Source: JAJRZX01 sp964472295 | Lineage (GTDB): Bacteria > Desulfobacterota > GWC2-55-46 > JADFVP01 | Reading direction: 5' to 3' | Assembly (NCBI GenBank): GCA_964472295.1 | Contig: CAYYJQ010000013.1 | Coordinates: 1 to 53,914 of the forward strand | Length of the DNA: 53,914 nt | Part shown: piece after piece, positions 41,404 through 49,629 of the stretch | Layout: every line of letters begins with the position of its first letter | How positions within the stretch are numbered: the first letter of the stretch is position 1 | Program-made: the position numbers and the translations under genes | Notes under the pieces: model-generated | Told to the model about the DNA's origin: nothing | The model's input: only the letters and a program-made list of their open reading frames with translations | Databases searched by the model: none

Positions 41404-41911
41404 GCGTTACTGTCACATCAAGGCCGGCCTTATCGAGTAGATAGGCCGCCACGGCCCTTACCTCGGTCTCTGTCAGCCCTATCTCCGCGCCAGTGACAAC
41501 GGGCATGGGGCTCACTACCCCTCCCTCGCCGCCGGGTACGCCAAAGCCCTTTACAACATAGGCCGAGGGCTCTCTCATGGACTCTATTATATATTCAACT
41601 GCCGAGCGGGCCCTTCCCCTGTAGCCAGCCTCTTTTATGCGCCGCGCGGCCCGAAGGGCCACTTCATCGAGGAGCGGGGCCCGGCCACGGCTATTATGAC
41701 AGAGTGTGCACGAGCCCTTGCCGCCAAAGACCTTTTTACCGAGGGCAATGAGGTCATCCACGGTTTTTACGCTCTCTGGGCCAAAGGCCTCAATGTCCTC
41801 ATCCCCCCTCGCCCTGTCTACCGCTCCCTGGGGCACATACTCTGTGCCAAAGAGCGTGTAGCCCCCTATTACAAGGAGCGAGAAGAAGACTATCTTAAGA
41901 AGGGTCTTCAT
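41381..41911 (-). CDS. Monoheme cytochrome c
   Basis: A 176-residue exported or anchored cytochrome. An N-terminal hydrophobic segment (5-21) is followed by one heme site CTLCH (68-72), and PMP in VVSPMPVVTG offers the axial Met. Its stop codon lies inside a hairpin of repeat copy C2, so the last few residues (SRAKGP) come from repeat sequence. It lies 51 nt downstream of the CydA-like gene and probably accepts or donates electrons in that complex. Confidence 0.85.
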   Translation of the reverse strand: MKTLLKIVFFSLLVIGGYTLFGTEYVPQGAVDRARGDEDIEAFGPESVKTVDDLIALGKKVFGGKGSCTLCHNSRGRAPLLDEVALRAARRIKEAGYRGRARSAVEYIIESMREPSAYVVKGFGVPGGEGGVVSPMPVVTGAEIGLTETEVRAVAAYLLDKAGLDVTVTPSRAKGP

Positions 41912-41962
41912 AAGGGATACCCTCCTACCGCTTCCTGAAAGACACCCTCACCATCCACAAAA

Positions 41963-43720
41963 TCACCCCTCAAGTTCGCGCTCTCCGGTGAGCTGACTGA
42001 GCCAGAAGATGAATACGATTATGCCAAGAAAGACTATTGTGCCAACAGAGACCACCTTTACGGCAAAACCAATGGGCGGGGTCATGGCCTCGGGTGAGGC
42101 GTCTTTTATGATGGAGTATACGTGCCATTTACCGCGTATGGCCGAGCGCACGTAACCCATGAGGCCCATGAGCCATGTGAAGGACACGGTAATGAGGACA
42201 AGGGCGTACTGGCTCCTTGCCGGGATATTGCCCCAGCGAAGACCATCGCGGGACTTCTCCTGCCTCCGAAAGGCGAGGAACTCGGCAAAGAGGGTAAGGG
42301 CGATGACGACAAGGGTGGTAAGGACCTGGGGCACGGAAGAGGCCACCTTGTGCGCCGAGTCCGTAAAGTACCCGTAATACACGCCAAGGAAGATGATATT
42401 AAAGACCCCTGCCGTAAAGAGGGCGGTTATGAAGGCCGTCGCCGTCCTTACGCGAGGAGCCGATACGTGGCGGCCCGCTCTCCTGTAAAGGACGAAACTC
42501 AGGAAGGTAAAGAGGACGATGATGTTTACGGCGGTGTTCTTCGCGGGCATTAGCCCAAGGGGTGCAAGGAGGGGGTGATAAGTGCCTCCAAGGGCCGCGG
42601 CCTCCTTTGCGGTGAGGACAAGGCTGTGGGGCGTAAACCAGACGAGGAAGGCGAGGAGAAGGACAAGGGCGATATACTTTACCCAATGCCTGTATCTCGA
42701 AGCCCCCCCGCCCCTCTCCATGGTGCACCAGAGATAATAATTCGCCGCAAGAAAGAGCGCCCCTATGACAACGGCCTGTATGATGAAGAGCCAGGCGAAA
42801 ACGCCACCCATTAGCGTGATACCCATCTGCTGGCTGTAGGCGTATATCTCGGCAGTGAGCCAGTAACCCGCGAATGGGAGGGGCAGAAGGGCCGCCACGG
42901 CTATGAGGCTTGCCGTGTAGCCCATCCAATCATAGTAGGCACGGTCTTTATCTCCATGGGAAGAGAGAAAACGATAGGCCGCGTAACTCGCCACAATGGA
43001 GCCGCCGTAGGCGATATTTGCTATGAACCTGTGAAGGTTCATGGGGTTCCAGAGGTTATTGTGAATGGCCGGCCAGAGCCCGGCCTTGAGGGCGCCGTAG
43101 CGGTCCACGCCCGCGGGGCTCATCATGAAGGTTGTCCAGGCATTGGCTATGAACATGAGGGCCGTGCCCGTGAGATTGAGAATAAACCCAACGCCAAGAT
43201 GAACCCACTTCAAAAGTCCATCTTCCATGTGATGCCAGCCATAGTAATAAACATAGAGGGCCGCGCTCTCGACGAAAAAGAGAAGGGCATAGACGATCAT
43301 GGTGGGACCGAATATTCCCGACATATACCCCATGACCTTTGGGTAAAAGATGATGAGAGAAAATAGAAGGAGCCCGCCCGTGATGGCCGTTATGGAGTAG
43401 GCCGTGATGCTTACGCGGATAAACTCATGGGCAACGCGGTCATAGCGTGGTTCCTTTCGCGCCATGCCCAGGGCCTCGAGGATAAAGACAAAGATGGGCA
43501 CGGCAAGGACAAACGCCGCGAACCAGAGGTGCATCTGCGCCGTGAACCAGACGGCGAGCCTCCCGCTCATACCCATTACATGGTGGTAGTCGCCGGGGGT
43601 CATAACAGGGGCCGGACCGCCCGAGGCGTACAGATAGCCTGGCGAGACAAAAAAAAGGGCAAGAGCAATAAAAGACCCCGCCAGTAATGGATAATAAACA
43701 TTTCTTTTCTTCATAACCAT
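41963..43720 (-). CDS. CydA-like (cytochrome bd-type) membrane oxidase subunit, 14 helices
   Basis: A 585-residue membrane protein with about 14 predicted helices, far more than the nine of classical CydA. The second helix (WFTAQMHLWFAAFVLAVP) aligns with the CydA helix carrying the first heme b ligand His. Other His positions include HHMEDGLLKWVHLG and NLHRFIANIAYGG. I cannot place the remaining bd ligands with confidence. No cydB is present. Genes of this type, called 'bd-like oxidase', are known in Nitrospira. Here it stands with three c-type cytochrome genes, so the donor may be cytochrome c instead of quinol (inference). Start: ATG 43720 or the ATG 6 nt later. Confidence 0.8.
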   Translation of the reverse strand: MVMKKRNVYYPLLAGSFIALALFFVSPGYLYASGGPAPVMTPGDYHHVMGMSGRLAVWFTAQMHLWFAAFVLAVPIFVFILEALGMARKEPRYDRVAHEFIRVSITAYSITAITGGLLLFSLIIFYPKVMGYMSGIFGPTMIVYALLFFVESAALYVYYYGWHHMEDGLLKWVHLGVGFILNLTGTALMFIANAWTTFMMSPAGVDRYGALKAGLWPAIHNNLWNPMNLHRFIANIAYGGSIVASYAAYRFLSSHGDKDRAYYDWMGYTASLIAVAALLPLPFAGYWLTAEIYAYSQQMGITLMGGVFAWLFIIQAVVIGALFLAANYYLWCTMERGGGASRYRHWVKYIALVLLLAFLVWFTPHSLVLTAKEAAALGGTYHPLLAPLGLMPAKNTAVNIIVLFTFLSFVLYRRAGRHVSAPRVRTATAFITALFTAGVFNIIFLGVYYGYFTDSAHKVASSVPQVLTTLVVIALTLFAEFLAFRRQEKSRDGLRWGNIPARSQYALVLITVSFTWLMGLMGYVRSAIRGKWHVYSIIKDASPEAMTPPIGFAVKVVSVGTIVFLGIIVFIFWLSQLTGERELEG

Positions 43721-43745
43721 GAAAAAAGACCTGCCTCCCCCCGTA

Positions 43746-43862
43746 CTAAGGCCCGCCGTATATAAAAGAAAGCCCGCGCGCGTGAAAGACCGCCATGTCC
43801 ATTAAGACAAGGAGCGCGCCGAGTACGATGAAGGATATAATAAAAATATTAAGAGACTTCAT
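43746..43862 (-). CDS. 38-residue single-helix membrane peptide upstream of the CydA-like gene
   Basis: Product: a short basic start (MKSLN), one hydrophobic helix (IFIISFIVLGALLVLMDM) and a short tail ending GGP. AAAGGG lies 8 nt before the ATG. The frame is open further upstream, but that part is family 2 repeat sequence, so the short form is preferred. It is 25 nt upstream of the CydA-like gene. Small subunits such as CydX accompany bd oxidases, so it is a candidate accessory subunit. I see no sequence proof of that. Confidence 0.6.
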   Translation of the reverse strand: MKSLNIFIISFIVLGALLVLMDMAVFHARGLSFIYGGP

Positions 43863-43880
43863 AAGGAACCCTTTAAGGAA

Positions 43881-43933
43881 GAAAGATTTTCCCGCTTTCT
43901 TTTGGAAAAAAGAAAGCGGGGCAAAGAAAACCA
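43881..43933 (+). repeat. Structured repeat family 2, copy D (left end only)
   Basis: Contains the complete left hairpin CCCGCTTTCTTT...AAAGAAAGCGGG (43891-43920) and GGCAAAGAAAACCA, then diverges. It lies in the leader of the oxidase cluster, between its likely promoter and the first gene. Confidence 0.75.
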
Positions 43934-43936
43934 GTA

Positions 43937-43965
43937 TTGACAAACAGCCGCTACAGGGCTATCCT
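43937..43965 (+). promoter_or_regulatory. Candidate promoter facing the 41-codon ORF
   Basis: Perfect TTGACA (43937-43942), 17-nt spacer, TATCCT (43960-43965). The expected start at about 43972 coincides with the ATG of the 41-codon ORF at 43973, which would make its mRNA leaderless. Confidence 0.5.
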
Positions 43966-43972
43966 CTCTTCC

Positions 43973-44098
43973 ATGGCAGAGACTGGCATCAAAAAAAGCC
44001 GCCGCGCCCGCGGCCCCGTTGATATACTAATACTTATGGGCGCCCTTGTAAACGTAGTTGTTATCGCCTTCTTTCTTGTCCTCTACTTCCGGTCCTGA
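43973..44098 (+). CDS. Possible 41-residue single-helix membrane protein
   Basis: ATG to TGA, 41 codons: a basic N-terminus (GIKKSRRARGP) followed by one long hydrophobic helix (about 17-38). Its 3' end overlaps the end of the convergent pyrophosphatase gene by 16 nt. The topology is sensible and a promoter lies directly in front, but there is no Shine-Dalgarno and no recognised family. It could also be chance coding in the promoter region of the divergent oxidase cluster. Confidence 0.4.
   Translation: MAETGIKKSRRARGPVDILILMGALVNVVVIAFFLVLYFRS
44024..44052 (-). promoter_or_regulatory. Candidate promoter of the oxidase/cytochrome cluster
   Basis: On the minus strand TTTACA (44047-44052), a 17-nt spacer and TAGTAT (44024-44029). 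The transcript would carry repeat copy D in a leader of about 155 nt before the 38-codon gene. It lies inside the possible plus-strand ORF at 43973, so at most one of the two assignments may matter. Confidence 0.35.
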
Positions 44099-45741
44099 TA
44101 GAGCCCCTCGAAGACGTGCAGGATATGGGGGGCCACCTGTTTTTTCCGCGAAATTACCCCGTGGAGTTCATAAAGACCGGGTTCCAGTTCCTCGTAACCA
44201 AGGTTATAGAGGACCTCGGCCTCGCCCACGGCAAGAAAGAGCGAATCCCCACGCACTATGTCCGTAACAAGGAGGGCCGAGAGCGAGAGGCCCTTTTCTT
44301 CCCTTATCTTCTCAAGTTCTTGCCGCAGGTTGTCCTTCTCTTCATGAAACTCACCAAAGCCTATGGTCTCCACCTGACCTATGCCAAAGGACCGTCCATC
44401 CGCCTTGAATACCTTGTGGTCGCCGCGTACCGCGGCCCCTGCGCCTTGTTTTCTTATGCTTGATGTGGCTCGGAATATCTCCTCGCCAAAGGCCATGTGC
44501 TCAAGGCCTGAGGTCCTCTCAAGGCGCTCTACAACCCTTCTATCGCGCTCAGTGGTAGTGGGAGAGCGGAGCATTACCGTATCGGAGAGCACGGCCCCGA
44601 GGAGAAGGCCGGCTATCTTGGCATCCATCTTCACGCCCTCTGCCTCATATAGTTCGGCTACAAGCGTGGAGGTGCTCCCAACAGGGCCGGTGACAAAGGG
44701 TATGGGCCTTGGGCTCTTGAAACCCCCTATCCTGTGATGGTCTACCACGCCGAGAACCTCAACGCTCTCGGCACCCTCGACGGCCTGCGAGAGTTCGTTA
44801 TGGTCCACGAGTATGAGAGAGACAGGTGATGGTTTCAAGAGGCTGCTCCTTGTGACAACGCCCCTCAAGACGCCGTCCTTACCCGCCACCATGAGGCCCG
44901 TAACCCTCTTTAGCCTGTATCTCATGTCCTCAACGCGCTCATCGGGCGAGACGCTCTCGAAGGCGTTGTCGCAAATGATGGAGGCCGGGGCGCTGAGGCG
45001 AGCAACCTGCGCAGTAGCGGCCGTGTCAAAAGGAGACATGATAATGCTTACGCCCCTTTGGCGGGCCTTTTCAAGGACCTCATCGCTTACGCCAAAGCCG
45101 CCGCTCACTATAAGAAGCGCTGTGCCCATGTCCACGGCCTCGCGCTGTATGTCTTCGCGGTCTCCCACAATGACAACGCATCTCCTGGGGTCCTCTCTTT
45201 TTATGGTTCCCTGGAATGATTTTCTGGTCATGGCCCCCACAAAGATGGAGAGGTCGCGAACCTCGCCGCCTGTAAGGTCAAGGAGCGAGGTGCCGCCAAG
45301 GGCGTCTCTTATATTGCGCGTCGAGGCGCGCACAACACGCTGGGGGCCCGCGCCTGTTATGGCCATGAACATCCTTGATAGCGCCATGAGGGTAATGACG
45401 CCCTCGGGCCTTCCATCAATGTCTACAACAGGCACAAAACGCACCCTCTCGCGCTCCATGAGTTCCATGACCCTGATTAGCGGGGTATGGGAAGAGACGG
45501 TGAAGACCTTTTCCGCCATTATGTCCCTTGCCCGGGGATGCACATCCGGCACAAAGACCGGGGCAGGAAGACCGAGGCGTCCGAGGATAAATGTGGTCTG
45601 TGGGTTGAGGTCTCCTGCGCGCGCGGCAATAACGTTTTTCATGCCAAGCTCGGACTTGAGCCTCGCCAACGCCATGGCCGAGGCAATGGAATCTGTATCA
45701 GGGTTCCTGTGTCCTATTACGTATACCCTGCCCTCACTCAT
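44083..45741 (-). CDS. Manganese-dependent family II inorganic pyrophosphatase with CBS and DRTGG domains
   Basis: Cytosolic PPi hydrolase of the DHH family, 552 residues. Catalytic motifs: GHRNPDTDS (10-18), the DHN motif in LVDHNELSQ, DHH in VVDHHRIGG, and the DHHA2 part with SDTVML and SPTTTERDR. Between the first motif and DHN lie a CBS pair split by a DRTGG domain (about 70-300), which in relatives binds AMP, ADP or diadenosine polyphosphates and regulates activity. Its start overlaps the dehydrogenase stop by 4 nt. Together with hppA it gives the cell two very different pyrophosphatases. Confidence 0.93.
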   Translation of the reverse strand: MSEGRVYVIGHRNPDTDSIASAMALARLKSELGMKNVIAARAGDLNPQTTFILGRLGLPAPVFVPDVHPRARDIMAEKVFTVSSHTPLIRVMELMERERVRFVPVVDIDGRPEGVITLMALSRMFMAITGAGPQRVVRASTRNIRDALGGTSLLDLTGGEVRDLSIFVGAMTRKSFQGTIKREDPRRCVVIVGDREDIQREAVDMGTALLIVSGGFGVSDEVLEKARQRGVSIIMSPFDTAATAQVARLSAPASIICDNAFESVSPDERVEDMRYRLKRVTGLMVAGKDGVLRGVVTRSSLLKPSPVSLILVDHNELSQAVEGAESVEVLGVVDHHRIGGFKSPRPIPFVTGPVGSTSTLVAELYEAEGVKMDAKIAGLLLGAVLSDTVMLRSPTTTERDRRVVERLERTSGLEHMAFGEEIFRATSSIRKQGAGAAVRGDHKVFKADGRSFGIGQVETIGFGEFHEEKDNLRQELEKIREEKGLSLSALLVTDIVRGDSLFLAVGEAEVLYNLGYEELEPGLYELHGVISRKKQVAPHILHVFEGLYQDRK

Positions 45742-46709
45742 CGCTTCTCACCCTCTTCCATGCTTATAAGGACCTTGAGCACCCCGGGTCTACCCGCCTC
45801 CCGCACAGCGTCAAGGCCATCCTTAATGGGGTAGATCGCGCTTATGAAGGGCCGAACGTCGATGCGGCCCTCAGACAAGGCGGATATGGCGGGCCCAAAG
45901 GGACCGCAACGCGACCCCACGATGGTTATCTCGTCAATAACAACGCGGCTGAGGTCATCAGAAGACGGCCTCTTTGCCACCGTGGTCTTAAGTACCACCG
46001 TGCCACGCGGCCTTGTTATGGCAATGGCCTCTCCAAGCCCTTCCGCCGTGCCCGTGCAGTCAACAGTAAGGTCAAATCCCCTTCCAAGGCCTTCTGTTCC
46101 CGTCCTCACGGCCATGCCCATGCCTTCCATGTACATGAGCCTCTCCTCGTCCCGTCCTACGAGTGTAAGGGAGCAACCCCTCTCTCCGAGAACAAGGGCG
46201 CAGAGGAGCCCAAGCCTCCCATCTCCAAGAACCGCCACCCTCATATTTTTCTCAACCCTTACCTGAGACGTTATCTCATAGGCCGCCCCAAGGGGCTCCA
46301 CGAAGATACCCTCTTCAAGGGATAGGTTATCTGGCAGGAGATAGAGATTACGCGCTGGCAGGGTTATGTAATCACCAAAGGCCCCGTCTTTATTCAGTAT
46401 GCCAAGGACCCTTCTATGGGGGCAGTGGTTCTCGATGCCGGCCTCACAGAAAGAACAGTCCCCACAACCAATATTAATGGAGCCTGTAACCCTCTTTCCA
46501 ATAAGAGAACTATCGCCCGCTTCTTCCACGATGCCCGTAAACTCATGTCCCGGCACACCGCCAAAGCCCATGTATCCCTTTATTATCTCAAGGTCCGTGG
46601 CGCAGACCCCGGCATAGGCCACACGCACGAGAGCCTCGCCAGCACTGGGCACGGGCGCCGGATAATCAGTACAAAACGTAAGGGTTTTCTTGAATACAAG
46701 GGCTCGCAT
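45738..46709 (-). CDS. Zinc-type medium-chain dehydrogenase (alcohol/sorbitol/threonine dehydrogenase-like)
   Basis: A 323-residue MDR-superfamily oxidoreductase. The catalytic zinc site has Cys in GVCATDLEII and His-Glu in PGHEFTG. The structural zinc site reads CGDCSFCEAGIENHC. The Rossmann fold follows with VAVLGDGRLGLL. The substrate is not identifiable. The 4-nt overlap with the pyrophosphatase suggests cotranscription without suggesting a shared pathway. Confidence 0.88.
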   Translation of the reverse strand: MRALVFKKTLTFCTDYPAPVPSAGEALVRVAYAGVCATDLEIIKGYMGFGGVPGHEFTGIVEEAGDSSLIGKRVTGSINIGCGDCSFCEAGIENHCPHRRVLGILNKDGAFGDYITLPARNLYLLPDNLSLEEGIFVEPLGAAYEITSQVRVEKNMRVAVLGDGRLGLLCALVLGERGCSLTLVGRDEERLMYMEGMGMAVRTGTEGLGRGFDLTVDCTGTAEGLGEAIAITRPRGTVVLKTTVAKRPSSDDLSRVVIDEITIVGSRCGPFGPAISALSEGRIDVRPFISAIYPIKDGLDAVREAGRPGVLKVLISMEEGEKR

Positions 46710-46758
46710 GGAGATATTCCCGGGTAAGGTTCAGGGCTTTTCAAGGAGGGCCAGGGGC

Positions 46759-47421
46759 CTAAGCCTTTTCTGAGAGCGCGCTATAGTAATCGCAGAGCCC
46801 CTTTATTGGGCAGTCCCCGCAGAGAGGACGGCGGGCCTTGCAGGTCTTTCGTCCATGAAGGATAAGTAGATGCGTGGCCTCTGTCCACGAACTCCTCTCT
46901 ATTATGGCCGTAAGGTCTCTCTCTATGTCATCGGGCCTTGAAGAGGCCGATAGACCGAGCCTTGTGGAGACCCTCTTTACATGGGTGTCAACGGCAAGGG
47001 CCGGCACGGAAAAGGCGTTTCCAAGGACAATATTGGCCGTCTTTCTCCCGACTCCAGGGAGGCTCACAAGGTCGGAAAGATTGGCCGGGACCTTACCGCC
47101 AAAGTCATCCACGAGTTTGGCAGAGCATTTTTTTATATTCCTGGCCTTATTCCTGAAAAAATTAACACGCCTTATCTCGCCTTCGAGTTCTTCAAGGGGA
47201 GCACGGGCATAATCAGCGGCGCTCCGATATTTTTTGAACAGATCCTCTGTAACAATATTTACGAGCCTGTCCGTGGCCTGCGCCGAGAGGATGGTGGAGA
47301 TGAGGAGTTCAAGGGGGCTCGTGAATTCAAGGGCAGACCTTGCGCCCGGAAACTCGCGGGAGAGTATGGCGAGGATCTTACGTGCCCTGTCCTGTAAGTT
47401 CTTATTATTATCGGGGTTCAT
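46759..47421 (-). CDS. nth: Endonuclease III
   Basis: Base-excision-repair DNA glycosylase/AP lyase for oxidised pyrimidines, 220 residues. The helix-hairpin-helix LPGVGRKTANIV contains catalytic Lys127, and Asp145 follows in AVDTHVKR. The C-terminal [4Fe-4S] ligands are spaced C-x6-C-x2-C-x5-C (CKARRPLCGDCPIKGLC). It lies between the dehydrogenase and the polyprenyl synthase genes, all in one direction. Confidence 0.95.
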   Translation of the reverse strand: MNPDNNKNLQDRARKILAILSREFPGARSALEFTSPLELLISTILSAQATDRLVNIVTEDLFKKYRSAADYARAPLEELEGEIRRVNFFRNKARNIKKCSAKLVDDFGGKVPANLSDLVSLPGVGRKTANIVLGNAFSVPALAVDTHVKRVSTRLGLSASSRPDDIERDLTAIIERSSWTEATHLLILHGRKTCKARRPLCGDCPIKGLCDYYSALSEKA

Positions 47422-47441
47422 TATAGGGCGGGGCGAATGGT

Positions 47442-48416
47442 TCAGTTTTTTCGCTCAATGACATAATCGGCAACAGCCAGAAGAGACATCTTCGCCACGT
47501 CGGGCTTGAAGGAATCGAGGTTTTTCTTGGCATCAACTATATACTCAATGGCCCGCCTTCGCGTATACTCGATACCCCCGTGCCGCTCGATAAGGGCCAC
47601 TACGTCTCTTATGGTCTCCCTTGCCCCGTCCCTCTTCTCAAGGGCGTCCTTCAGGAAACTCTTTTCAGTATCATCGGCCCGGCCATAGGCATGTATGAGA
47701 GGCATTGTAACCTTGCCCTCTCTAAGGTCGTTCCCAATGGCCTTTCCAAGGTCTTCGTCTGTAGAGATATAGTCGAGGCAGTCGTCCATGAGTTGGTAGG
47801 CGATACCAAGTCCCATGCCATAGCCGGCGAGGGCAACCTCCTGGTCAAGGGGGGCGCCGCATATCATGGCCGCCACCTGCGTTGAGGCCGAGAAGAGCAC
47901 TGCCGTCTTGTTGGTTACTACCTCGAGGTACTCTTCTTCCGTGGTCTCAATGTCGCCGTGCTTCAGAAGTTGCATTACCTCTCCCTCGGCCATGCGCGTA
48001 GTGGTCCTTGAGAGAACCTTGAGGATGCGCTCGTTGCCCTTGCTTACGGCAAGGCTGAATGCCCGCGAAAGAAGATAATCACCTACAAGGACACTTGCCC
48101 CGTCTCCCCAGACCACGTTTGCCGTGGTCTTTCCGCGCCGGAGATTCGCCCTGTCCACAACGTCATCGTGCAGAAGAGTAGCCGTGTGTATGTACTCGAT
48201 TACCGCGGCAAGGTCTATCTGCAGGTCTCCGCTGTAATCGAAGAGCCTTGTGCCAAGGAGCATGACAAGGGGCCGGAAGCGTTTTCCTCCGCTTGCGAGG
48301 ATATACTCGCCCACCTTGCCCACGAGCCAGACATCGGAGTTGAGATTTCTCGTAAAAGACTCCTCAACACGCCGAACATCGTCCTTTATGAGGTCCATGA
48401 CCTCCTGAATACGCAT
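47442..48416 (-). CDS. ispB: Polyprenyl diphosphate synthase (quinone side-chain type)
   Basis: Trans-prenyltransferase that builds the long isoprenoid tail of respiratory quinones, 324 residues. Both aspartate-rich motifs are present: DDVVD in LLHDDVVDRANLRRG and DDCLD in QLMDDCLDYIS. The FARM position before the first motif lacks a bulky Tyr/Phe at close range (IEYIHTATLLHDD), in line with long-chain products; exact length is not predictable. It supplies quinone for complex I. A good promoter precedes it. Confidence 0.9.
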   Translation of the reverse strand: MRIQEVMDLIKDDVRRVEESFTRNLNSDVWLVGKVGEYILASGGKRFRPLVMLLGTRLFDYSGDLQIDLAAVIEYIHTATLLHDDVVDRANLRRGKTTANVVWGDGASVLVGDYLLSRAFSLAVSKGNERILKVLSRTTTRMAEGEVMQLLKHGDIETTEEEYLEVVTNKTAVLFSASTQVAAMICGAPLDQEVALAGYGMGLGIAYQLMDDCLDYISTDEDLGKAIGNDLREGKVTMPLIHAYGRADDTEKSFLKDALEKRDGARETIRDVVALIERHGGIEYTRRRAIEYIVDAKKNLDSFKPDVAKMSLLAVADYVIERKN

Positions 48417-48473
48417 ATATAGCCTGTCTCTCCTTGAGCCTGTTTGAAAACGCTTTTATCCGTGGGATATTCC

Positions 48474-48502
48474 ATGTTACACAACCATCCCCTCTCTGTC
48501 AA
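48474..48502 (-). promoter_or_regulatory. Candidate sigma70-type promoter of the polyprenyl synthase gene
   Basis: On the minus strand TTGACA (48497-48502), exactly 17 nt, then TAACAT (48474-48479). The start would be near 48467, 50 nt before the ATG. A TTTTCCC/GGGAAAA hairpin lies just upstream and could end transcription from the preceding TIGR02757 gene. Confidence 0.55.
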
Positions 48503-48554
48503 AAGGTTTTCCCTTCCCTGGGAAAAGCCCCGGCACGCAGAGTGTCGAGCGCTC

Positions 48555-49427
48555 TCAGCAGACACAGATGTCTTTGATAAGGCACTCTTCGCACTTCGAG
48601 GCGTCCCTCTTCTGAGGACAGACTTCAAGGATACCGAGACGGCAGAGCGCGAAGTCGTACTTTACGGGATCCCGGGGGTCGAGCCGTGCAAGCGAGGCCG
48701 TAATCTCCTCGGCCATCTTCCAGTCACGGGACTTTCGAGTCGTAAGGCCGAGGTACGAGGCTATGCGGGCGATATGCGTGTCCAGGGGTATGACGAGTTT
48801 TGAGGGCGAGATGCCACGCCAGATGCCAAAGTCAAGGCCGTCGCCACGGCGCACCATCCAGCGAAGGTAGAGATTAAGGCGCTTACATGGGCTACCTCCC
48901 GCGGGGGAAGGAAAGAAGAACCTTACGCCCGCGCTTGCAGGGAGTCCTCCACTACCGTAAATGCCCGCAGTATCAAGAGACAGGACGCTTGAAGAGAATC
49001 GGGTAAGGGCCTCTTTTATGTTCTTGTCAGATGAGGAGTAACCGCGCATGAAAAAACCGCCTATGGAGCCCCCGGTCTCTATCATCTGGCGGGCAAAGTA
49101 GAGAAGGCAGGAGATGTCATTACCCACATTGAACCTGTGTCGAAAGTCCTTAAAGAGCCTCCCTTCAACGCGAGGCCTGAAACCGCCAATAAAGCGCGCG
49201 GGTTCTCCCCCCATGACAGACAGGACCCGTTCAACGCTCTTCTTTATGCCCGCCACGCGGCCATAGGCAAGACTCGAGGCTATGAGCCCCACTATCTCCC
49301 GGTCTTCGTCTGAAGTATACCTGTGCACAAACGAGAGGGGGTCGCTCTCAAGAAAGCCCTTCTCATAGGTCCTGTAAAGCATATCAAGACGTTTCTTAAG
49401 CAAGACGCCTTTTTTTCTTCCTCTCAT
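48555..49427 (-). CDS. Conserved protein of the TIGR02757/DUF2400 family
   Basis: A 290-residue cytosolic protein of unknown function found in many bacteria. Typical segments are DPLSFVHRYTSDEDREIVGLIAS, SLAYGRV, and the C-terminal LDTHIARIASYLGL followed by Cys-rich CPQKRDASKCEECLIKDIC. The HhH-like DTHIAR and four-Cys end recall the endonuclease III superfamily, to which this family may be related (inference). I chose ATG 49427 because GGGAGG lies 6 nt upstream; the in-frame ATG at 49451 has no ribosome site. Confidence 0.85.
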   Translation of the reverse strand: MRGRKKGVLLKKRLDMLYRTYEKGFLESDPLSFVHRYTSDEDREIVGLIASSLAYGRVAGIKKSVERVLSVMGGEPARFIGGFRPRVEGRLFKDFRHRFNVGNDISCLLYFARQMIETGGSIGGFFMRGYSSSDKNIKEALTRFSSSVLSLDTAGIYGSGGLPASAGVRFFFPSPAGGSPCKRLNLYLRWMVRRGDGLDFGIWRGISPSKLVIPLDTHIARIASYLGLTTRKSRDWKMAEEITASLARLDPRDPVKYDFALCRLGILEVCPQKRDASKCEECLIKDICVC

Positions 49428-49507
49428 TAAGAACCTCCCCTGTCTGTTCATGGTAGTTTATATGGGGGCCTTAAGTCAACAGCGGTAACCCGGCCATGGC
49501 ACGAAAA

Positions 49508-49629
49508 AAAAGGGGACAGACCCTGCACCCTTTGTTAAAACCATTTGTTAGAGGGAAGGGCCTGCGCGGTACGATTAAAACTCTTTGTTAGAGGGAAGGG
49601 CCTATGCATTACGATTAAAACCCTTTGAG
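49508..49629 (+). repeat. 40-bp tandem repeat (two units plus partial units) beside a GGGGACAG motif
   Basis: Two adjacent 40-bp units (49541-49580 and 49581-49620) share TTTGTTAGAGGGAAGGGCCT and ACGATTAAAA, with partial units on both sides (CCCTTTGTTAAAA; CCCTTTGAG). Just before them is AAAAAAAGGGGACAGACCC, a word I associate with extragenic repeats near Y1-type (IS200-like/REP-associated) transposases. No transposase is in the window. The 276-nt gap holds otherwise only the cupredoxin promoter. Confidence 0.65.

Noticed and set aside
43863..43943. N-terminal extension of the 38-residue peptide and similar ORFs across family 2 repeats
   Set aside because: The added residues (VFFAPLSFFQKK) are translations of the repeat hairpin and appear in several repeat copies in different contexts; they are not protein-coding.
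49541..49620. Two 40-bp repeated units resembling a minimal CRISPR array
   Set aside because: The units are directly adjacent with no unique spacers between them, and no cas gene is in the window. It is a plain tandem repeat.
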